Source: an uncultured Clostridia bacterium
GTDB lineage: Bacteria > Bacillota > Clostridia > Christensenellales > Borkfalkiaceae
NCBI GenBank assembly: GCA_947597925.1
Contig: CANQFA010000002.1
Coordinates: 124,001-188,000 of the forward strand
Reading direction: 5' to 3'
Length of the DNA: 64,000 bases
Shown: piece after piece, positions 1-9,241 of the stretch
Numbering within the stretch: position 1 is the stretch's first letter
How the letters are laid out: the number at the start of each line of letters is the position of its first letter
The notes under the pieces: generated by a model
Database searches by the model: none
What the model saw: the letters and a program-made list of their open reading frames with translations, nothing else
What the model was told of the DNA's origin: nothing
Program-made: the position numbers and the translations under genes

Positions 1-702
1 CCCCTCACCGTGGCGGGCTGTGACAGGGAGAAGGGGCTCATCTCGCTCATCTTTCAGGCGGTGGGCGGGTCCACGTATGCCCTCGCCGCAAAGAGGGAAG
101 GGGAGTTTCTCGCCGATGTCGCAGGGCCTCTCGGCAGGCCGTCTGCGGTCGAGGGGATCGGCCGCGCCGCCGTCGTGGGCGGGGGAGTGGGGTGCGCCAT
201 CGCCCTGCCCGTGGCCGCCCGTCTCCACGAGTTGGGCGCGCGGGTCGTCTCCGTCGCGGGATTCCGAAGTCGCGAATATGTCCTCCTCGAGCGGGAGTTC
301 GGGGCCGTCTCCGACCGCCTGATCGTCACGACGGACGACGGGTCATATGGGGAGAAGGGCAATGTCTGCGTTCCCCTCGCCCGCCTGCTCAGAGAGGAGA
401 GGTTCGACGCCGTCTTTGCCGTGGGGCCCCTCGTCATGATGAAGTTCGTCGCGGAGACCACCCGACCCTTCGGCATCAAGACCATCGCGAGCATGAATCC
501 CATCATGATCGACGGCACGGGCATGTGCGGCTGCTGCCGCCTCTCTGTAGGCGGTGAGACGAAGTTCGCCTGCGTGGACGGACCCGAGTTCGATGCGCAC
601 CTCATCGACTTCGACGAGGCCATCGCGCGCTCCCGCACCTATGCGGAATTCGAGCGGGTCGCGCGGGAGAAAAATTGCAACCTTCTGAAGGGGGTAGAGT
701 AG
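1..702 (+). CDS. nfnA: NfnA-like FAD/NAD-binding subunit (5' end cut by window)
   Basis: Partial gene: the reading frame is open from base 1 and the first residues (PLTVAGCDREKG) match the interior of the NfnA / sulfide-dihydroorotate dehydrogenase-like family, so about 50 N-terminal residues lie upstream. It is the small flavoprotein subunit of NADH-dependent ferredoxin:NADP oxidoreductase (Nfn), or the partner of a GltA-type glutamate synthase. Visible are the nucleotide-binding stretch VVGGGVGCAIALPVA, the family motif SMNPIMIDGTGMCGCCR with its cysteine cluster, and a later CVDGPEFDAH, consistent with a [2Fe-2S] centre. It ends three bases before the NfnB gene, so the two are certainly co-transcribed. 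Nfn versus glutamate synthase partner cannot be separated without biochemistry. Confidence 0.88.
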   Translation, partial: PLTVAGCDREKGLISLIFQAVGGSTYALAAKREGEFLADVAGPLGRPSAVEGIGRAAVVGGGVGCAIALPVAARLHELGARVVSVAGFRSREYVLLEREFGAVSDRLIVTTDDGSYGEKGNVCVPLARLLREERFDAVFAVGPLVMMKFVAETTRPFGIKTIASMNPIMIDGTGMCGCCRLSVGGETKFACVDGPEFDAHLIDFDEAIARSRTYAEFERVAREKNCNLLKGVE

Positions 703-705
703 ACG

Positions 706-2067
706 ATGTCTGTGAATATGAGTGAAACGAGGCACCCCATGCCCGTGCAGGACCCTTCGGAACGCATCCGAAACTTCTCCGAAGTCGCCCTCGGCTACGA
801 CGAGGAGACCGCCCGCGAGGAGGCCCGCCGCTGCATCCGCTGCAAGGCGAAACCGTGCGTCTCGGGCTGTCCCGTGGGCGTCGATATCCCCGCCTTTTTG
901 GCCCTCGTCGCAGAGGGGAAGTACGAGGAGGCCTACGCGGTCATCCGCAGGGCAAATGCTCTCCCCGCCGCAACAGGCAGAGTGTGCCCGCAGGAGACGC
1001 AGTGCGAGGCAAAGTGCACGCGGGGCATCCGCGGAGAGCCCGTCGCCATCGGCAGGATCGAGCGCTTCGTCGCCGACCGCCATCGGCACAATGCAGAAAA
1101 GAAGGAACCGCCCGCGGGGAAGCGGGTCGCCGTCATCGGCTCGGGTCCCGCGGGACTTGCCTGCGCGGGAGAACTCGCGGCGCGGGGATTCCGCGTGACC
1201 GTCTTCGAGGCGCTCCATCTCTTCGGCGGGGTGCTCGTCTACGGCATCCCCGCATTCCGCCTGCCCAAGGAGGTCGTGCGGCGGGAGGTGGAGGCCCTCC
1301 GCGAGGCGGGCGTGGAATTTGTGTGTGATGCCGTCATCGGCCGCTCGCTCTCCGTGGAGGAACTCTTCGGAGAGGGGTACGAGGCCGTCTTCCTCGGCAC
1401 GGGCGCAGGACTTCCCCGTTTCATGGGCATCCGCGGCGAAAATGCCGTGGGCGTCTTCTCCGCCAATGAATTTCTGACCCGCATCAACCTCATGAAGGCA
1501 TATGAAGAGGGGAGCGCGACGCCCGTCTATCCCGCAAGGGAGACCATTGTGGTGGGCGGCGGCAATGTCGCCATGGACGCCGCGCGGTGTGCGCGGAGGC
1601 TGGGGGCGCGGGTGACCGTCGTCTACCGCCGCTCGGAGGAGGAGCTCCCCGCGCGCAGGGAGGAGTATCTCCACGCCAGGGAGGAGGGCATCGCCTTCCG
1701 CTTCCTCACCAATCCCGTCGAGGTGCTGACGGAGGAGGGCAAGGTCTGCGGCCTGCGCTGCACGGAGACCGAGCTCGGCGAACCCGATGCCTCGGGACGC
1801 CGCCGTCCCGTTGAAAAGGCGGGGAGCGCATTTACCCTCGCGGCGGACTGCGTCATCATGGCGCTCGGCACCTCGCCCAATCCTCTCCTCAAGGAGGCGG
1901 GATTCCAAACGGGGAAGCACGGAGAGATCCTGACCGACGAAGAGGGCCGCACCTCCCTTCGCGGTGTCTATGCGGGAGGAGATGCCGTCACGGGCTCCGC
2001 CACCGTCATCCTCGCCATGGGCGCGGGAAGGCGTGCCGCCATGGCCATTGCAGAGGACCTCGGCTGA
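706..2067 (+). CDS. nfnB: NfnB / GltA-type NADPH-dependent oxidoreductase
   Basis: Large subunit of the Nfn-type complex, 453 aa, the usual length. The N-terminal third carries two cysteine groups for [4Fe-4S] clusters (CIRCKAKPCVSGCP near residue 45 and CPQETQCEAKC near residue 95). A first dinucleotide fold follows (GSGPAGLACAGELA, FAD) and a second one (GGGNVAMDAARCARRLGA, NADPH). The C terminus has the FAD-contacting GVYAGGDAVTGSATVILAMGAG typical of GltD-like proteins. The start at 706 is chosen because it directly follows the nfnA stop with a G-rich ribosome site upstream; an internal ATG at 718 is an alternative. In anaerobes the complex couples NADH and reduced ferredoxin to NADP reduction. 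The annotation glutamate synthase small subunit is the main alternative. Confidence 0.9.
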   Translation: MSVNMSETRHPMPVQDPSERIRNFSEVALGYDEETAREEARRCIRCKAKPCVSGCPVGVDIPAFLALVAEGKYEEAYAVIRRANALPAATGRVCPQETQCEAKCTRGIRGEPVAIGRIERFVADRHRHNAEKKEPPAGKRVAVIGSGPAGLACAGELAARGFRVTVFEALHLFGGVLVYGIPAFRLPKEVVRREVEALREAGVEFVCDAVIGRSLSVEELFGEGYEAVFLGTGAGLPRFMGIRGENAVGVFSANEFLTRINLMKAYEEGSATPVYPARETIVVGGGNVAMDAARCARRLGARVTVVYRRSEEELPARREEYLHAREEGIAFRFLTNPVEVLTEEGKVCGLRCTETELGEPDASGRRRPVEKAGSAFTLAADCVIMALGTSPNPLLKEAGFQTGKHGEILTDEEGRTSLRGVYAGGDAVTGSATVILAMGAGRRAAMAIAEDLG

Positions 2068-2104
2068 ATTTCTAAAAGGCGGGCAAAGTGCATAAGATAG
2101 AGAT

Positions 2105-2815
2105 ATGAACTTTCTCTACCGCCACCGCGCCCTCCTCGGGGCGCTCTGCCTCGCCGCAGCTCTTCTCTTTACCTTCGGCGCCTGTTTTGCCGCCCTCGTC
2201 CATACCGCAGCGCAGTCGGTACGGCTCACCGTCGTCCTCGATGCGGGGCACGGCGGGATCGACGGCGGCGTGACGGGAACGGTCACGGGAAAGAAGGAGA
2301 GCGACATCAACCTCGCGATCACCCGCATCCTCGGAAGACAATTCGAAGAGGCGGGCTTTACCGTCATAGAGACCCGCCCCACCGAGGCGGGTCTCTATGG
2401 TGCCGCCACCCCGGGATTCAAGAAGCGCGACATGGCCAGGCGTGCCGAGATCATCCGCGCCGCCTCGCCCGCCGTCGTCATCTCCATCCATCAGAATTTC
2501 TTTTCGGGGCGTGACAGGAGGGGCGGACAGGTCTTTTACAGGGAGGATCTCCCGTCTTCCCGCACCCTCGCCTGCCTCATCCAGACTGCGCTCAACGACA
2601 TGCCCGCCTGCGCCCGCCGCTCCGAGCCGCTCGCGGGGGATTATTTCATCCTCAACTGCTCGGAGACGCCCTCCGTCATCGTGGAGTGCGGATTTCTGTC
2701 CAATCCCGATGACGAGGCCCTGCTCCTCGACCCCGCCTACCGCGAGAAGCTGTGCGCCGCTGTCCTCTCCGGCACGCTCTCCTTTCTTTCCATGAGTGCC
2801 GCAAAAATCGGTTGA
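2105..2815 (+). CDS. cwlD: N-acetylmuramoyl-L-alanine amidase, CwlD-like
   Basis: A 236-aa amidase_3 family enzyme that cleaves the bond between muramic acid and the stem peptide. Residues 8-32 form one hydrophobic segment (signal anchor or uncleaved signal), so the catalytic domain faces the outside. The zinc site is visible: DAGHGG (His49), a Glu in the region after KKESDINLAITR, ISIHQNFF (His), and VECGFLSNPDDE with the catalytic Glu. Size and the absence of wall-binding repeats match CwlD, which in spore formers makes muramic delta-lactam in cortex; that role is inferred only. The ribosome site before the ATG is weak (AGATAGAG), and the gene sits 37 bp after nfnB with no visible terminator. 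Confidence 0.85.
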   Translation: MNFLYRHRALLGALCLAAALLFTFGACFAALVHTAAQSVRLTVVLDAGHGGIDGGVTGTVTGKKESDINLAITRILGRQFEEAGFTVIETRPTEAGLYGAATPGFKKRDMARRAEIIRAASPAVVISIHQNFFSGRDRRGGQVFYREDLPSSRTLACLIQTALNDMPACARRSEPLAGDYFILNCSETPSVIVECGFLSNPDDEALLLDPAYREKLCAAVLSGTLSFLSMSAAKIG

Positions 2816-2840
2816 CATCGCCCGCGTGATTTGATATACT
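2812..2840 (+). promoter_or_regulatory. Promoter for the acyl-ACP thioesterase gene
   Basis: TTGACA at 2812-2817, exactly 17 bases, then TATACT at 2835-2840. The -35 box overlaps the last codons and stop of cwlD. Transcription would start about 2847, leaving almost no leader before the ATG at 2850, so either the start is nearly leaderless or initiation is slightly upstream. Confidence 0.75.
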
Positions 2841-2849
2841 GAAGAGGTT

Positions 2850-3590
2850 ATGGCATACGCAAACATCAGAAAATACGATCTCCGCTACTCGGACTTCGAT
2901 TTTAAGGATGAGCTCAAGCTCTCCGCCCTCCTCGAACTCGTGCAGGAGTCGGCGGGACAGAGTGCCGATGAGCTCGGCTTCGGCTATCATCCCCTCAAGG
3001 AGATGGGCTACGGCTTTATCGTCACGGTCAATCACTGCGAATTCGTGCGTCCCGTCGTTCTCGGCGACTCGCTCACCGTAGAAACTTGGCCGCTTCCGCC
3101 CCGCCACGTCATCTTCGAGCGCGACTACCGCCTCACGGATGGGAAGGGGGAGCCCGTGGGCGCGATCGTGTCCCGCTGGTGCCTCGTCGACCTCGCATCC
3201 TTCAGGATGCTCACGCCCGACGCCCTCGGGGAGATTCACGCGCGCTGTCCCTACCGCGCCGAAAAGGCGCTCGAGCCCGCCAATTGGCGCCTGCCCGCCC
3301 TCACGGAGGGGAGAGAGGTCTACCGCATGACGGCGCACCAGAGCCATCTCGACCACTATATCCACGTCAACAATGCCCGCTACGCCGACTTCTTCCTCGA
3401 CTGCTTCACCGAAAAGGAGCTCATGGAGCGCACCGTGCGGGCCTTCCGCATCGTCTATGTCCGTCAGGCCAAAGAGGGCGCCGAGCTCTCCTTTTGGCGA
3501 AAGGACGGCGAAGGGGGGACCCTGTGCGAGATGCGGGAGGGGGATGAGGTCGTGGCGCGCTTCGGCATCGCCTTTGCACCGAGAGGGTGA
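2850..3590 (+). CDS. Acyl-ACP thioesterase
   Basis: A 246-aa protein of the plant FatA/bacterial acyl-ACP thioesterase family, which releases fatty acids from acyl carrier protein in the cytoplasm. The two-hotdog layout is visible: the first half contains LVQESAGQSADELGFG and a return strand around FERDYRLTDGKG; the second contains DHYIHVNNARYADFFLDC, with the Asn-His residues of the active-site region (HVNN). The length is normal for bacterial members. The gene has its own consensus promoter directly upstream and is followed by an A/T-rich intergenic region, so it is probably monocistronic. Confidence 0.85.
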   Translation: MAYANIRKYDLRYSDFDFKDELKLSALLELVQESAGQSADELGFGYHPLKEMGYGFIVTVNHCEFVRPVVLGDSLTVETWPLPPRHVIFERDYRLTDGKGEPVGAIVSRWCLVDLASFRMLTPDALGEIHARCPYRAEKALEPANWRLPALTEGREVYRMTAHQSHLDHYIHVNNARYADFFLDCFTEKELMERTVRAFRIVYVRQAKEGAELSFWRKDGEGGTLCEMREGDEVVARFGIAFAPRG

Positions 3591-3687
3591 AATTGCATAT
3601 TTATTCGAAATATTTGCATATTCGCTGCAATTATAGAAAATTCTCGCGATAATATACAAACATTTTTCCAAAACAGGGGCAAAACGC

Positions 3688-3716
3688 TTGACAGCGGAGC
3701 CCCTTTTCTTTATAAT
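3688..3716 (+). promoter_or_regulatory. Consensus promoter of the arginine operon (argG)
   Basis: Perfect TTGACA (3688-3693), 17-base spacer, perfect TATAAT (3711-3716), 31 bases before argG. The 157-bp gap upstream (3591-3747) is A/T-rich. It contains one arginine-box-like stretch at 3594-3607 (TGCAT, four bases, ATTCG; two mismatches to the TGAAT-N4-ATTCA core) and a second partial one near 3615. Both lie about 80 bp above the -35, so ArgR control from them is only a possibility. Confidence 0.85.
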
Positions 3717-3747
3717 ACAAAAGGAAATTTTCGAAAGAGGTACAATC

Positions 3748-4974
3748 ATGGCAAAGAACATCAAAAAAGTCGTGCTCGCCTACTCGGGCGGGCTGGACAC
3801 CTCCATCATCATCCCCTGGCTCAAGGAGAACTACAATGGCTGCGAAGTCATCGCCGTCTCGGGTGACGTGGGGCAGGGCACCGAACTCGACGGGCTCGAA
3901 GAGAAGGCCAAAAAGACGGGCGCTTCCAAGCTCTACATCCTCGACCTCAAGCAGGACTTCGTGGAGAACTATATCTTCCCCACCGTGCAGGCGGGCGCCG
4001 TCTATGAGGAGAAATATCTCCTCGGGACCTCCTTTGCCCGTCCCTGCATCGCAAAGGCGCTCGTCGACATCGCACTCAAGGAGGGCGCCGACGCCATCTG
4101 CCACGGCTGCACGGGAAAGGGCAACGATCAGGTGCGCTTCGAGCTCGCCATCAAGGCCTTCGCGCCCGAGATGACCATCATCGCCCCGTGGCGTATCTGG
4201 GACATCAAGAGCCGCGAAGAGGAGATCGAGTACGCCGAGGCGCACAATATCCCCCTCAAGATCAACCGCGAGACCAACTATTCCAAGGACAAGAACCTGT
4301 GGCACCTCTCCCACGAGGGCCTCGACCTCGAGGAGCCCGAAAACGAGCCGCAGTACGAAAAAGAGGGCTTTTTGGAGCTCGGCGTCTCACCGCTGCAGGC
4401 GCCCGACAAGCCCGAGTACCTCACGATCTCCTTTGAAAAGGGCATTCCCGTCGCCGTGAATGGAGAAAAACTCGGCGCGGTCGCCCTCATCGAGAAGCTC
4501 AATGAGGTGGGCGGAAGGAACGGCGTGGGGCTCGCAGACATCGTGGAAAACCGCCTCGTCGGCATGAAGTCGCGTGGCGTGTACGAGACGCCCGGCGGCG
4601 CCATCCTCTATGAGGCGCACCGCATCCTCGAGACCATCTGCCTCGACAAGGCGACGCAGCACTACAAGCAGCTCGTGGCGGTCAAGTTCGGCGAACTCGT
4701 CTATGACGGGCTGTGGTTCACTCCCCTGCGCGAGGCGCTCTCCGCCTTCGTCGCCAAGACACAGGAGACGGTCACGGGCGAAGTCAAGCTCCGCATCTAT
4801 AAGGGCAACATCATGAATGCGGGCGTCACCTCTCCCTACACCCTCTACAGCGAAGACATCGCCACCTTCTCCGATGACGGCGGCGCCTATTCTCAGAAGG
4901 ATTCCGAGGGCTTCATCAACCTCTTCGGCCTGCCCATCAAGGTCAAGGCCCTCCTCGACAAGAAACGCAAATGA
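3748..4974 (+). CDS. argG: Argininosuccinate synthase
   Basis: A 408-aa enzyme joining citrulline and aspartate with ATP to give argininosuccinate. The N-terminal ATP pyrophosphatase loop is clear ([13 protein letters not shown], residues 8-20), and family motifs [13 protein letters not shown] and the C-terminal [19 protein letters not shown] are present; there is no truncation. The ATG at 3748 is chosen over upstream in-frame codons because GAAAGAGG lies eight bases before it and the protein then begins as in other ArgG proteins. It is the first gene of a run argG-C-J-B-D-F-carA-carB; argC starts inside its stop codon (ATGA). argH was not found in the window. Confidence 0.97.
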   Translation: MAKNIKKVVLAYSGGLDTSIIIPWLKENYNGCEVIAVSGDVGQGTELDGLEEKAKKTGASKLYILDLKQDFVENYIFPTVQAGAVYEEKYLLGTSFARPCIAKALVDIALKEGADAICHGCTGKGNDQVRFELAIKAFAPEMTIIAPWRIWDIKSREEEIEYAEAHNIPLKINRETNYSKDKNLWHLSHEGLDLEEPENEPQYEKEGFLELGVSPLQAPDKPEYLTISFEKGIPVAVNGEKLGAVALIEKLNEVGGRNGVGLADIVENRLVGMKSRGVYETPGGAILYEAHRILETICLDKATQHYKQLVAVKFGELVYDGLWFTPLREALSAFVAKTQETVTGEVKLRIYKGNIMNAGVTSPYTLYSEDIATFSDDGGAYSQKDSEGFINLFGLPIKVKALLDKKRK

Positions 4975-5915
4975 TCAAGGTCTTTATCGACGGCAAGTCG
5001 GGTACGACGGGGCTCGGCATCTATGAACGCATGGAAAGGAGGGAGGACGTCACAGTCCTCTCTCTTCCCGAAGAGAAGAGGAAGTCGCTCTCCGCGAGAA
5101 AGGAGGCACTCAACGAGGCCGACATCGCCTTTCTGTGCCTTCCCGACGACGCGGCGCGCGAGGCGGTCTCCCTCGTGGAAAACGGGCGGACGATCGTCAT
5201 CGATGCCTCGACGGCACACCGCACCGAGGAGGGGTGGGCATATGGCTTCCCCGAACTCGGCGAGGAGTTCGCACAGCGCATCTCCTCCTCGCGGCGCATC
5301 GCAAACCCGGGCTGCCACGCGAGCGGATTTCTCGCGCTTGCCCGTCCTCTCGTCGTGGGCGGATTCGTGGAGCCCGACTATCCCTTTGCCGCCTTTTCGG
5401 TGACGGGATACACGGGCGGCGGCAAGAAGATGATCGCCGAATACGAGGGGGAGGGGAGAGACGCCCTCCTCGAAGGCCCGCGCGCCTACGGGCTCACCGA
5501 GGCACACAAGCACCTCCCCGAGATGACGAAATACGCGGGGCTCACTTCTCCTCCGCTCTTCGTTCCCACGGTGGGGGACTTCCCGCGCGGCATGTGCGTG
5601 ACCGTGCCCATCTTTGCCCGCATGATGGCGAAGAAGGCCGATCCGGAGGGACTTTTTGCCTATTTTGCAGAGTATTATGCCAAGCAGAGTACTATTCAAG
5701 TGACCCAAAAATCGGAGGACGGATACCTCAGCGCGGTGCGCTATGCGGGGACGGACGGCATGGAGATCTTCGTGGGGGGCAATGCGGAGCGCATCCTCCT
5801 CGCGGCCCGTTTCGACAACCTCGGCAAGGGCGCCTCGGGCGCGGCGGTGCAAAATATGAATCTCGCCCTCGGGAAGGAAGAAACTCTTTCGCTCGAATTG
5901 CCCTTCGGCGCTTGA
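4971..5915 (+). CDS. argC: N-acetyl-gamma-glutamyl-phosphate reductase (short type 2 form)
   Basis: A 314-aa reductase making N-acetylglutamate semialdehyde, the third step of ornithine synthesis. The N-terminal fold ([18 protein letters not shown]) and active-site cysteine Cys115 in NPGCHASG are visible, followed by [12 protein letters not shown] and [10 protein letters not shown]. At about 310 aa with this N terminus it matches the shorter type 2 ArgC rather than the ~345-aa type 1. Its start overlaps the argG stop. A copy of the 23-bp dyad motif (5671-5693) sits in its last third, in codons AGT ACT ATT CAA that are unlike the rest of the gene. Confidence 0.95.
   Translation: MIKVFIDGKSGTTGLGIYERMERREDVTVLSLPEEKRKSLSARKEALNEADIAFLCLPDDAAREAVSLVENGRTIVIDASTAHRTEEGWAYGFPELGEEFAQRISSSRRIANPGCHASGFLALARPLVVGGFVEPDYPFAAFSVTGYTGGGKKMIAEYEGEGRDALLEGPRAYGLTEAHKHLPEMTKYAGLTSPPLFVPTVGDFPRGMCVTVPIFARMMAKKADPEGLFAYFAEYYAKQSTIQVTQKSEDGYLSAVRYAGTDGMEIFVGGNAERILLAARFDNLGKGASGAAVQNMNLALGKEETLSLELPFGA
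5671..5693. repeat. 23-bp dyad motif, copy in argC
   Basis: Left arm AGTATTATGCC, centre A, right arm AGCAGAGTACT; 18 of 23 positions agree with the consensus described in the findings. It encodes YYAKQST of ArgC and lies in a local run of rare A/T-rich codons. Confidence 0.6.
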
Positions 5916-5940
5916 CGGGCGCGCGCAATCGTGATATAAT
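5912..5940 (+). promoter_or_regulatory. Internal promoter for argJ
   Basis: TTGACG at 5912-5917 overlaps the argC stop; TATAAT at 5935-5940 follows after 17 bases. Transcription from about 5947 would allow argJBDF-carAB to be expressed apart from argGC. Confidence 0.75.
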
Positions 5941-5963
5941 AGATAAGATTGGTAAATAAGGAT

Positions 5964-7181
5964 ATGATCGAAAAAATCTCGGGCGGCGTATGCGCCCCCC
6001 TCGGGTTCCGCGCAAACGGCGTGCACTGCGGCATCCGCAAAAATAAGCTCAAGAAGGACCTCGCCCTCATCGTCTCCGATGTCCACTGTGCGGCGGCGGG
6101 GGTCTACACGAAAAACCTCGTCAAGGGCGCGCCCATTTTGGTGACGAAAGAGCACATAAAGGACGGCTTTGCACAGGCGGTCATCGTCAACAGCGGCAAT
6201 GCCAATACCTGCAATGCGGACGGGAGAGAGATCGCCGAGGGCATGTGCCTTCTCGCGGCGGAAAAGCTCTGTCTCTCCGCGGAAGATGTCCTCGTCGCCT
6301 CGACGGGCGTCATCGGCCAGCCCCTCTCCCTGGACCCCATGCGGGAGGGGATGGAGGAGCTCTGCGGCGGACTTTCCCGCACGGGAAGTTCGGATGCGGC
6401 AGACGCCATCATGACGACGGATACCTACCGAAAGGAAGTCGCCGTCTCCTTCCGCCTCGGCGGCAAGCTCTGCAAGATGGGCGCCGTGGCAAAGGGGGTG
6501 GGCATGATCTGCCCCAACATGGCGACGATGCTCTGCTTCATCACGACCGATGCTGTCATCTCCGCCGAGATGCTGCAGCGGGCGCTCGCTGAGGACGTAA
6601 AGAGCTCCTTTAACATGCTCTCGGTCGACCGCGATACCTCCACGAACGACACGCTGTGCATCCTCGCAAACGGCCTCGCGGGCAATGCGCCCGTCACTCA
6701 AATGGGGGCGGACTTCAGGACCTTCAGGCGTGCATTGCACACCGTGACCGTCGCCCTCTGCCGCATGCTGGCGGCGGACGGAGAGGGAGCCACCAAGCTG
6801 CTCGAGTGCCGCGTACGGGGCGCAAGACGGCAAAGGGACGCCCGCCTCGTCGCAAAGGCGGTCATCAGTTCCGACCTCCTGAAGGCGGCCATGTTCGGCG
6901 CGGACGCCAATTGGGGAAGGGTGCTGTGCGCAGTCGGCTATTCGGGCGCGGAGATAGATGTCGGAAAAGTCGATGTCGCCTTCCGCACCGAGCGGGGCTA
7001 CCTTCCCGTCTGCAAGGGCGGCGCGGGTATTCCCTTCTCGGAGGAGGCCGCAAAGGACATCCTCTCGGCCTCGGAAATAGGCATCGAGGTAGACCTCGGC
7101 GAGGGGAGATACGGCGCCACCGCATGGGGCTGCGACCTCACCTATGACTATGTAAAGATCAACGGAGATTACAGGACGTGA
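5964..7181 (+). CDS. argJ: Bifunctional glutamate N-acetyltransferase / ornithine acetyltransferase
   Basis: About 405 aa, the usual size. ArgJ recycles the acetyl group from N-acetylornithine to glutamate, so no ArgE is needed, and may also use acetyl-CoA. The self-cleavage site is clear: GMICPNMATMLCF, with the nucleophilic Thr188 that becomes the N terminus of the beta chain. IVNSGNANTCNAD and VASTGVIGQPL are other family motifs. The start is uncertain: AAGGA lies only one base before the ATG at 5964, while a TTG at 5949 would be nearly leaderless given the promoter at 5912-5940. The ATG start gives the normal family N terminus. argB begins in its stop codon (GTGA). Confidence 0.93.
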   Translation: MIEKISGGVCAPLGFRANGVHCGIRKNKLKKDLALIVSDVHCAAAGVYTKNLVKGAPILVTKEHIKDGFAQAVIVNSGNANTCNADGREIAEGMCLLAAEKLCLSAEDVLVASTGVIGQPLSLDPMREGMEELCGGLSRTGSSDAADAIMTTDTYRKEVAVSFRLGGKLCKMGAVAKGVGMICPNMATMLCFITTDAVISAEMLQRALAEDVKSSFNMLSVDRDTSTNDTLCILANGLAGNAPVTQMGADFRTFRRALHTVTVALCRMLAADGEGATKLLECRVRGARRQRDARLVAKAVISSDLLKAAMFGADANWGRVLCAVGYSGAEIDVGKVDVAFRTERGYLPVCKGGAGIPFSEEAAKDILSASEIGIEVDLGEGRYGATAWGCDLTYDYVKINGDYRT

Positions 7182-8035
7182 CGGACAAACAGCGGCAGGC
7201 AGAGTTCTTGCTCGAGGCCATGCCTTACATCAAAAAATATCAGAACAAGATCCTCGTCATCAAGTACGGCGGCGCCGCGATGACGGGGGACGACCTCAAG
7301 GAGTCTGTGATGCGCGACCTCACTCTGCTGAGCTTCGTGGGCATTAAGGTCGTGCTCGTGCACGGCGGCGGCCCCGAGATCACGGAGACGCTCGACCGCA
7401 TGGGCATTCCCTCCCGCTTTGTGGGCGGGCTGCGCTATACCGATGCGGAGACCGCCGAGGTGGTGCGCATGGTGCTCGCGGGCAAGGTAAATAAGTCCCT
7501 CGTGCACATCCTTTCGGCATTCGGCGCCAAGGCAGTGGGGCTTTCGGGCATCGACGGCAACATGATCGTCTGCTCCAAGGAGTCCGAAGAGCTCGGCTTT
7601 GTGGGCAAGATCGAGGAGGTCAACTGCGACCTCATCCTCCGTTGCCTCGAGGCGGGCTATCTTCCCGTCATCTCCACCGTGGGCGGAGACGGAAAGGGCA
7701 ACATCTACAATATCAATGCCGACACCGCCGCATCCGCCATCGCAGGCGCACTCAAGGCGGAGAGCCTCATCCTCATGACGGATACCCCCGGCCTGCTCGC
7801 AGACCGCGAGGATCCCGCCAGCCTCATCCGCAAGGTCTATGTGTCCGATATTCCCTCCCTCATCGTGGGGGGCGTCATCACGGGCGGCATGATCCCCAAG
7901 GTCAACTGCTGCAAAGATGCCATCCGTAAGGGGGTGGGCCGCGTGTTCATCACCGACGGAAGGGTCAGGCATTCCATCCTGCTCGAGCTCCTCTCCGACG
8001 AGGGGTCGGGTACGATGTTCGTAAAAGGCGACTGA
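7178..8035 (+). CDS. argB: Acetylglutamate kinase
   Basis: A 285-aa amino-acid kinase phosphorylating N-acetylglutamate, usually the arginine-inhibited step. Visible are the ATP-binding Lys in VIKYGGAAM (residues 25-31), the glycine loop VHGGGPEITETLDRMG, the substrate-binding region VVRMVLAGKVNKSLV, and the C-terminal GGMIPKVNCCKDAIRKGV. The GTG start overlaps the argJ stop by four bases with GGAG upstream. The N-terminal helix before the kinase core (QAEFLLEAMPYIKKY) is the kind found in arginine-sensitive, hexameric ArgB. A terminator-like hairpin begins at its stop codon. Confidence 0.96.
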   Translation: MTDKQRQAEFLLEAMPYIKKYQNKILVIKYGGAAMTGDDLKESVMRDLTLLSFVGIKVVLVHGGGPEITETLDRMGIPSRFVGGLRYTDAETAEVVRMVLAGKVNKSLVHILSAFGAKAVGLSGIDGNMIVCSKESEELGFVGKIEEVNCDLILRCLEAGYLPVISTVGGDGKGNIYNINADTAASAIAGALKAESLILMTDTPGLLADREDPASLIRKVYVSDIPSLIVGGVITGGMIPKVNCCKDAIRKGVGRVFITDGRVRHSILLELLSDEGSGTMFVKGD

Positions 8036-8058
8036 TTTTTCAAATCAGCCCTTTTTTT
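8032..8058 (+). terminator. Hairpin with T-run between argB and argD
   Basis: CTGATTT (8032-8038, containing the argB stop), loop TTC, AAATCAG (8042-8048), then CCC and seven Ts (8052-8058). The T-run is displaced three bases from the stem, so partial termination or attenuation in mid-operon is more likely than a full stop. No promoter is seen between it and argD. Confidence 0.55.
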
Positions 8059-8077
8059 GGATATAGGAGCATAATTT

Positions 8078-9241
8078 ATGGAACTCAAAGAGATCATGGC
8101 GCTCGATGAAAAATATCTGGCGCACACATACGGCAGGTACCCCGTCGCCTTTACGGGCGGCAGCAATGCCACCCTCGACGGGGCGGACGGAAAGCGGTAT
8201 ATCGACTTCGGTGCGGGCATCGCGGTCAATATCTTCGGCGTGGGAGACAAGGCATGGCGCGCCGCGGTCGACGCCCAGCTCGACGCCATCCAGCACGTCA
8301 GCAACTACTACTATTCGGAGCCGACGGCCCGCCTCGCCGAGCTGCTCTGCACGCGTTCGGGGGCAAAGCGTGTCTTCTTCTCCAATTCGGGAGGGGAGGC
8401 GAACGAGTGCGCCATGAAGGCCGCGCGGAAATATTCTTACGAAAAATACGGGGAGGGGCGGAGCAAAATCGTCTCGCTGAAGGGGAGCTTTCACGGGCGC
8501 ACCCTCTTTACCCTCACTGCCACGGGACAGAGGGAATTTCACCGCTACTACGATCCCTTTGTGCCCGATGTCGCCTATGCCGAGCCCACGGCGGAGGACC
8601 TCATAAGGGCCGCGGACGGCAGGACGTGCGCCGTCATTTTGGAGTGCATCCAGGGGGAGGGCGGCGTCAATGTCCTCGACGGAGAATTTGTCGAGGCGGC
8701 CGCCGAGCACTGCGCAAAGCACGACATCCTCCTCATCGTCGACGAGGTCCAGACGGGCTGCGGCAGGACGGGCAAGCTCTTCTCCTATGAAAACTTCGGC
8801 ATCACGCCCGACATCGTGACGACGGCAAAGGGACTCGCGGGCGGACTTCCCATCGGCGCGACCCTCTTCTTCGACAAGACGGAGGGGGTGTACCGCCCCG
8901 GGGACCACGGCTCCACCTTCGGCGGAAATCCCGTCTCCTGCGCGGCGGCGCTCTCCGTGGTCTCGCGCATCACCGACGACTTTTTGCTCGAGGTGCAGGG
9001 CAAGGGCGCCTACCTTCAGGCCAAGCTCAAGGGCTTCGACGGGGTGAGGGAGGTCACGGGAATGGGCATGATGCTCGGCATCCTTCCCGAGCGTCCCGCG
9101 AGGGAGGTCGCCATGCGCTGTCTCGAGCGCGGACTTCTCGTGCTCACGGCACACGACAAGGTGCGGCTCCTGCCGCCTCTCACCATCACAAAATCGGAAA
9201 TGGACGAGGGTCTCTCGATCCTCAAAGGGGTACTTTCATGA
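8078..9241 (+). CDS. argD: Acetylornithine aminotransferase
   Basis: A 387-aa class III PLP aminotransferase converting N-acetylglutamate semialdehyde to N-acetylornithine; ArgD enzymes often also serve the DAP pathway. Visible are the cofactor-binding FFSNSGGEANECAMKAARK, LIVDEVQTGCGRTGKLF, and the Schiff-base lysine Lys251 in TTAKGLAGGLPIG, followed by GDHGSTFGGNPV. AGGAG precedes the ATG by nine bases. It is separated from argB by 42 bp containing a terminator-like hairpin, and argF starts inside its stop codon (ATGA). Confidence 0.95.
   Translation: MELKEIMALDEKYLAHTYGRYPVAFTGGSNATLDGADGKRYIDFGAGIAVNIFGVGDKAWRAAVDAQLDAIQHVSNYYYSEPTARLAELLCTRSGAKRVFFSNSGGEANECAMKAARKYSYEKYGEGRSKIVSLKGSFHGRTLFTLTATGQREFHRYYDPFVPDVAYAEPTAEDLIRAADGRTCAVILECIQGEGGVNVLDGEFVEAAAEHCAKHDILLIVDEVQTGCGRTGKLFSYENFGITPDIVTTAKGLAGGLPIGATLFFDKTEGVYRPGDHGSTFGGNPVSCAAALSVVSRITDDFLLEVQGKGAYLQAKLKGFDGVREVTGMGMMLGILPERPAREVAMRCLERGLLVLTAHDKVRLLPPLTITKSEMDEGLSILKGVLS

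Noticed and set aside
3594-3625. Arginine boxes controlling argG
   Set aside because: One site has two mismatches and the second lacks the spacer; both are far above the promoter, so support is too weak to call.
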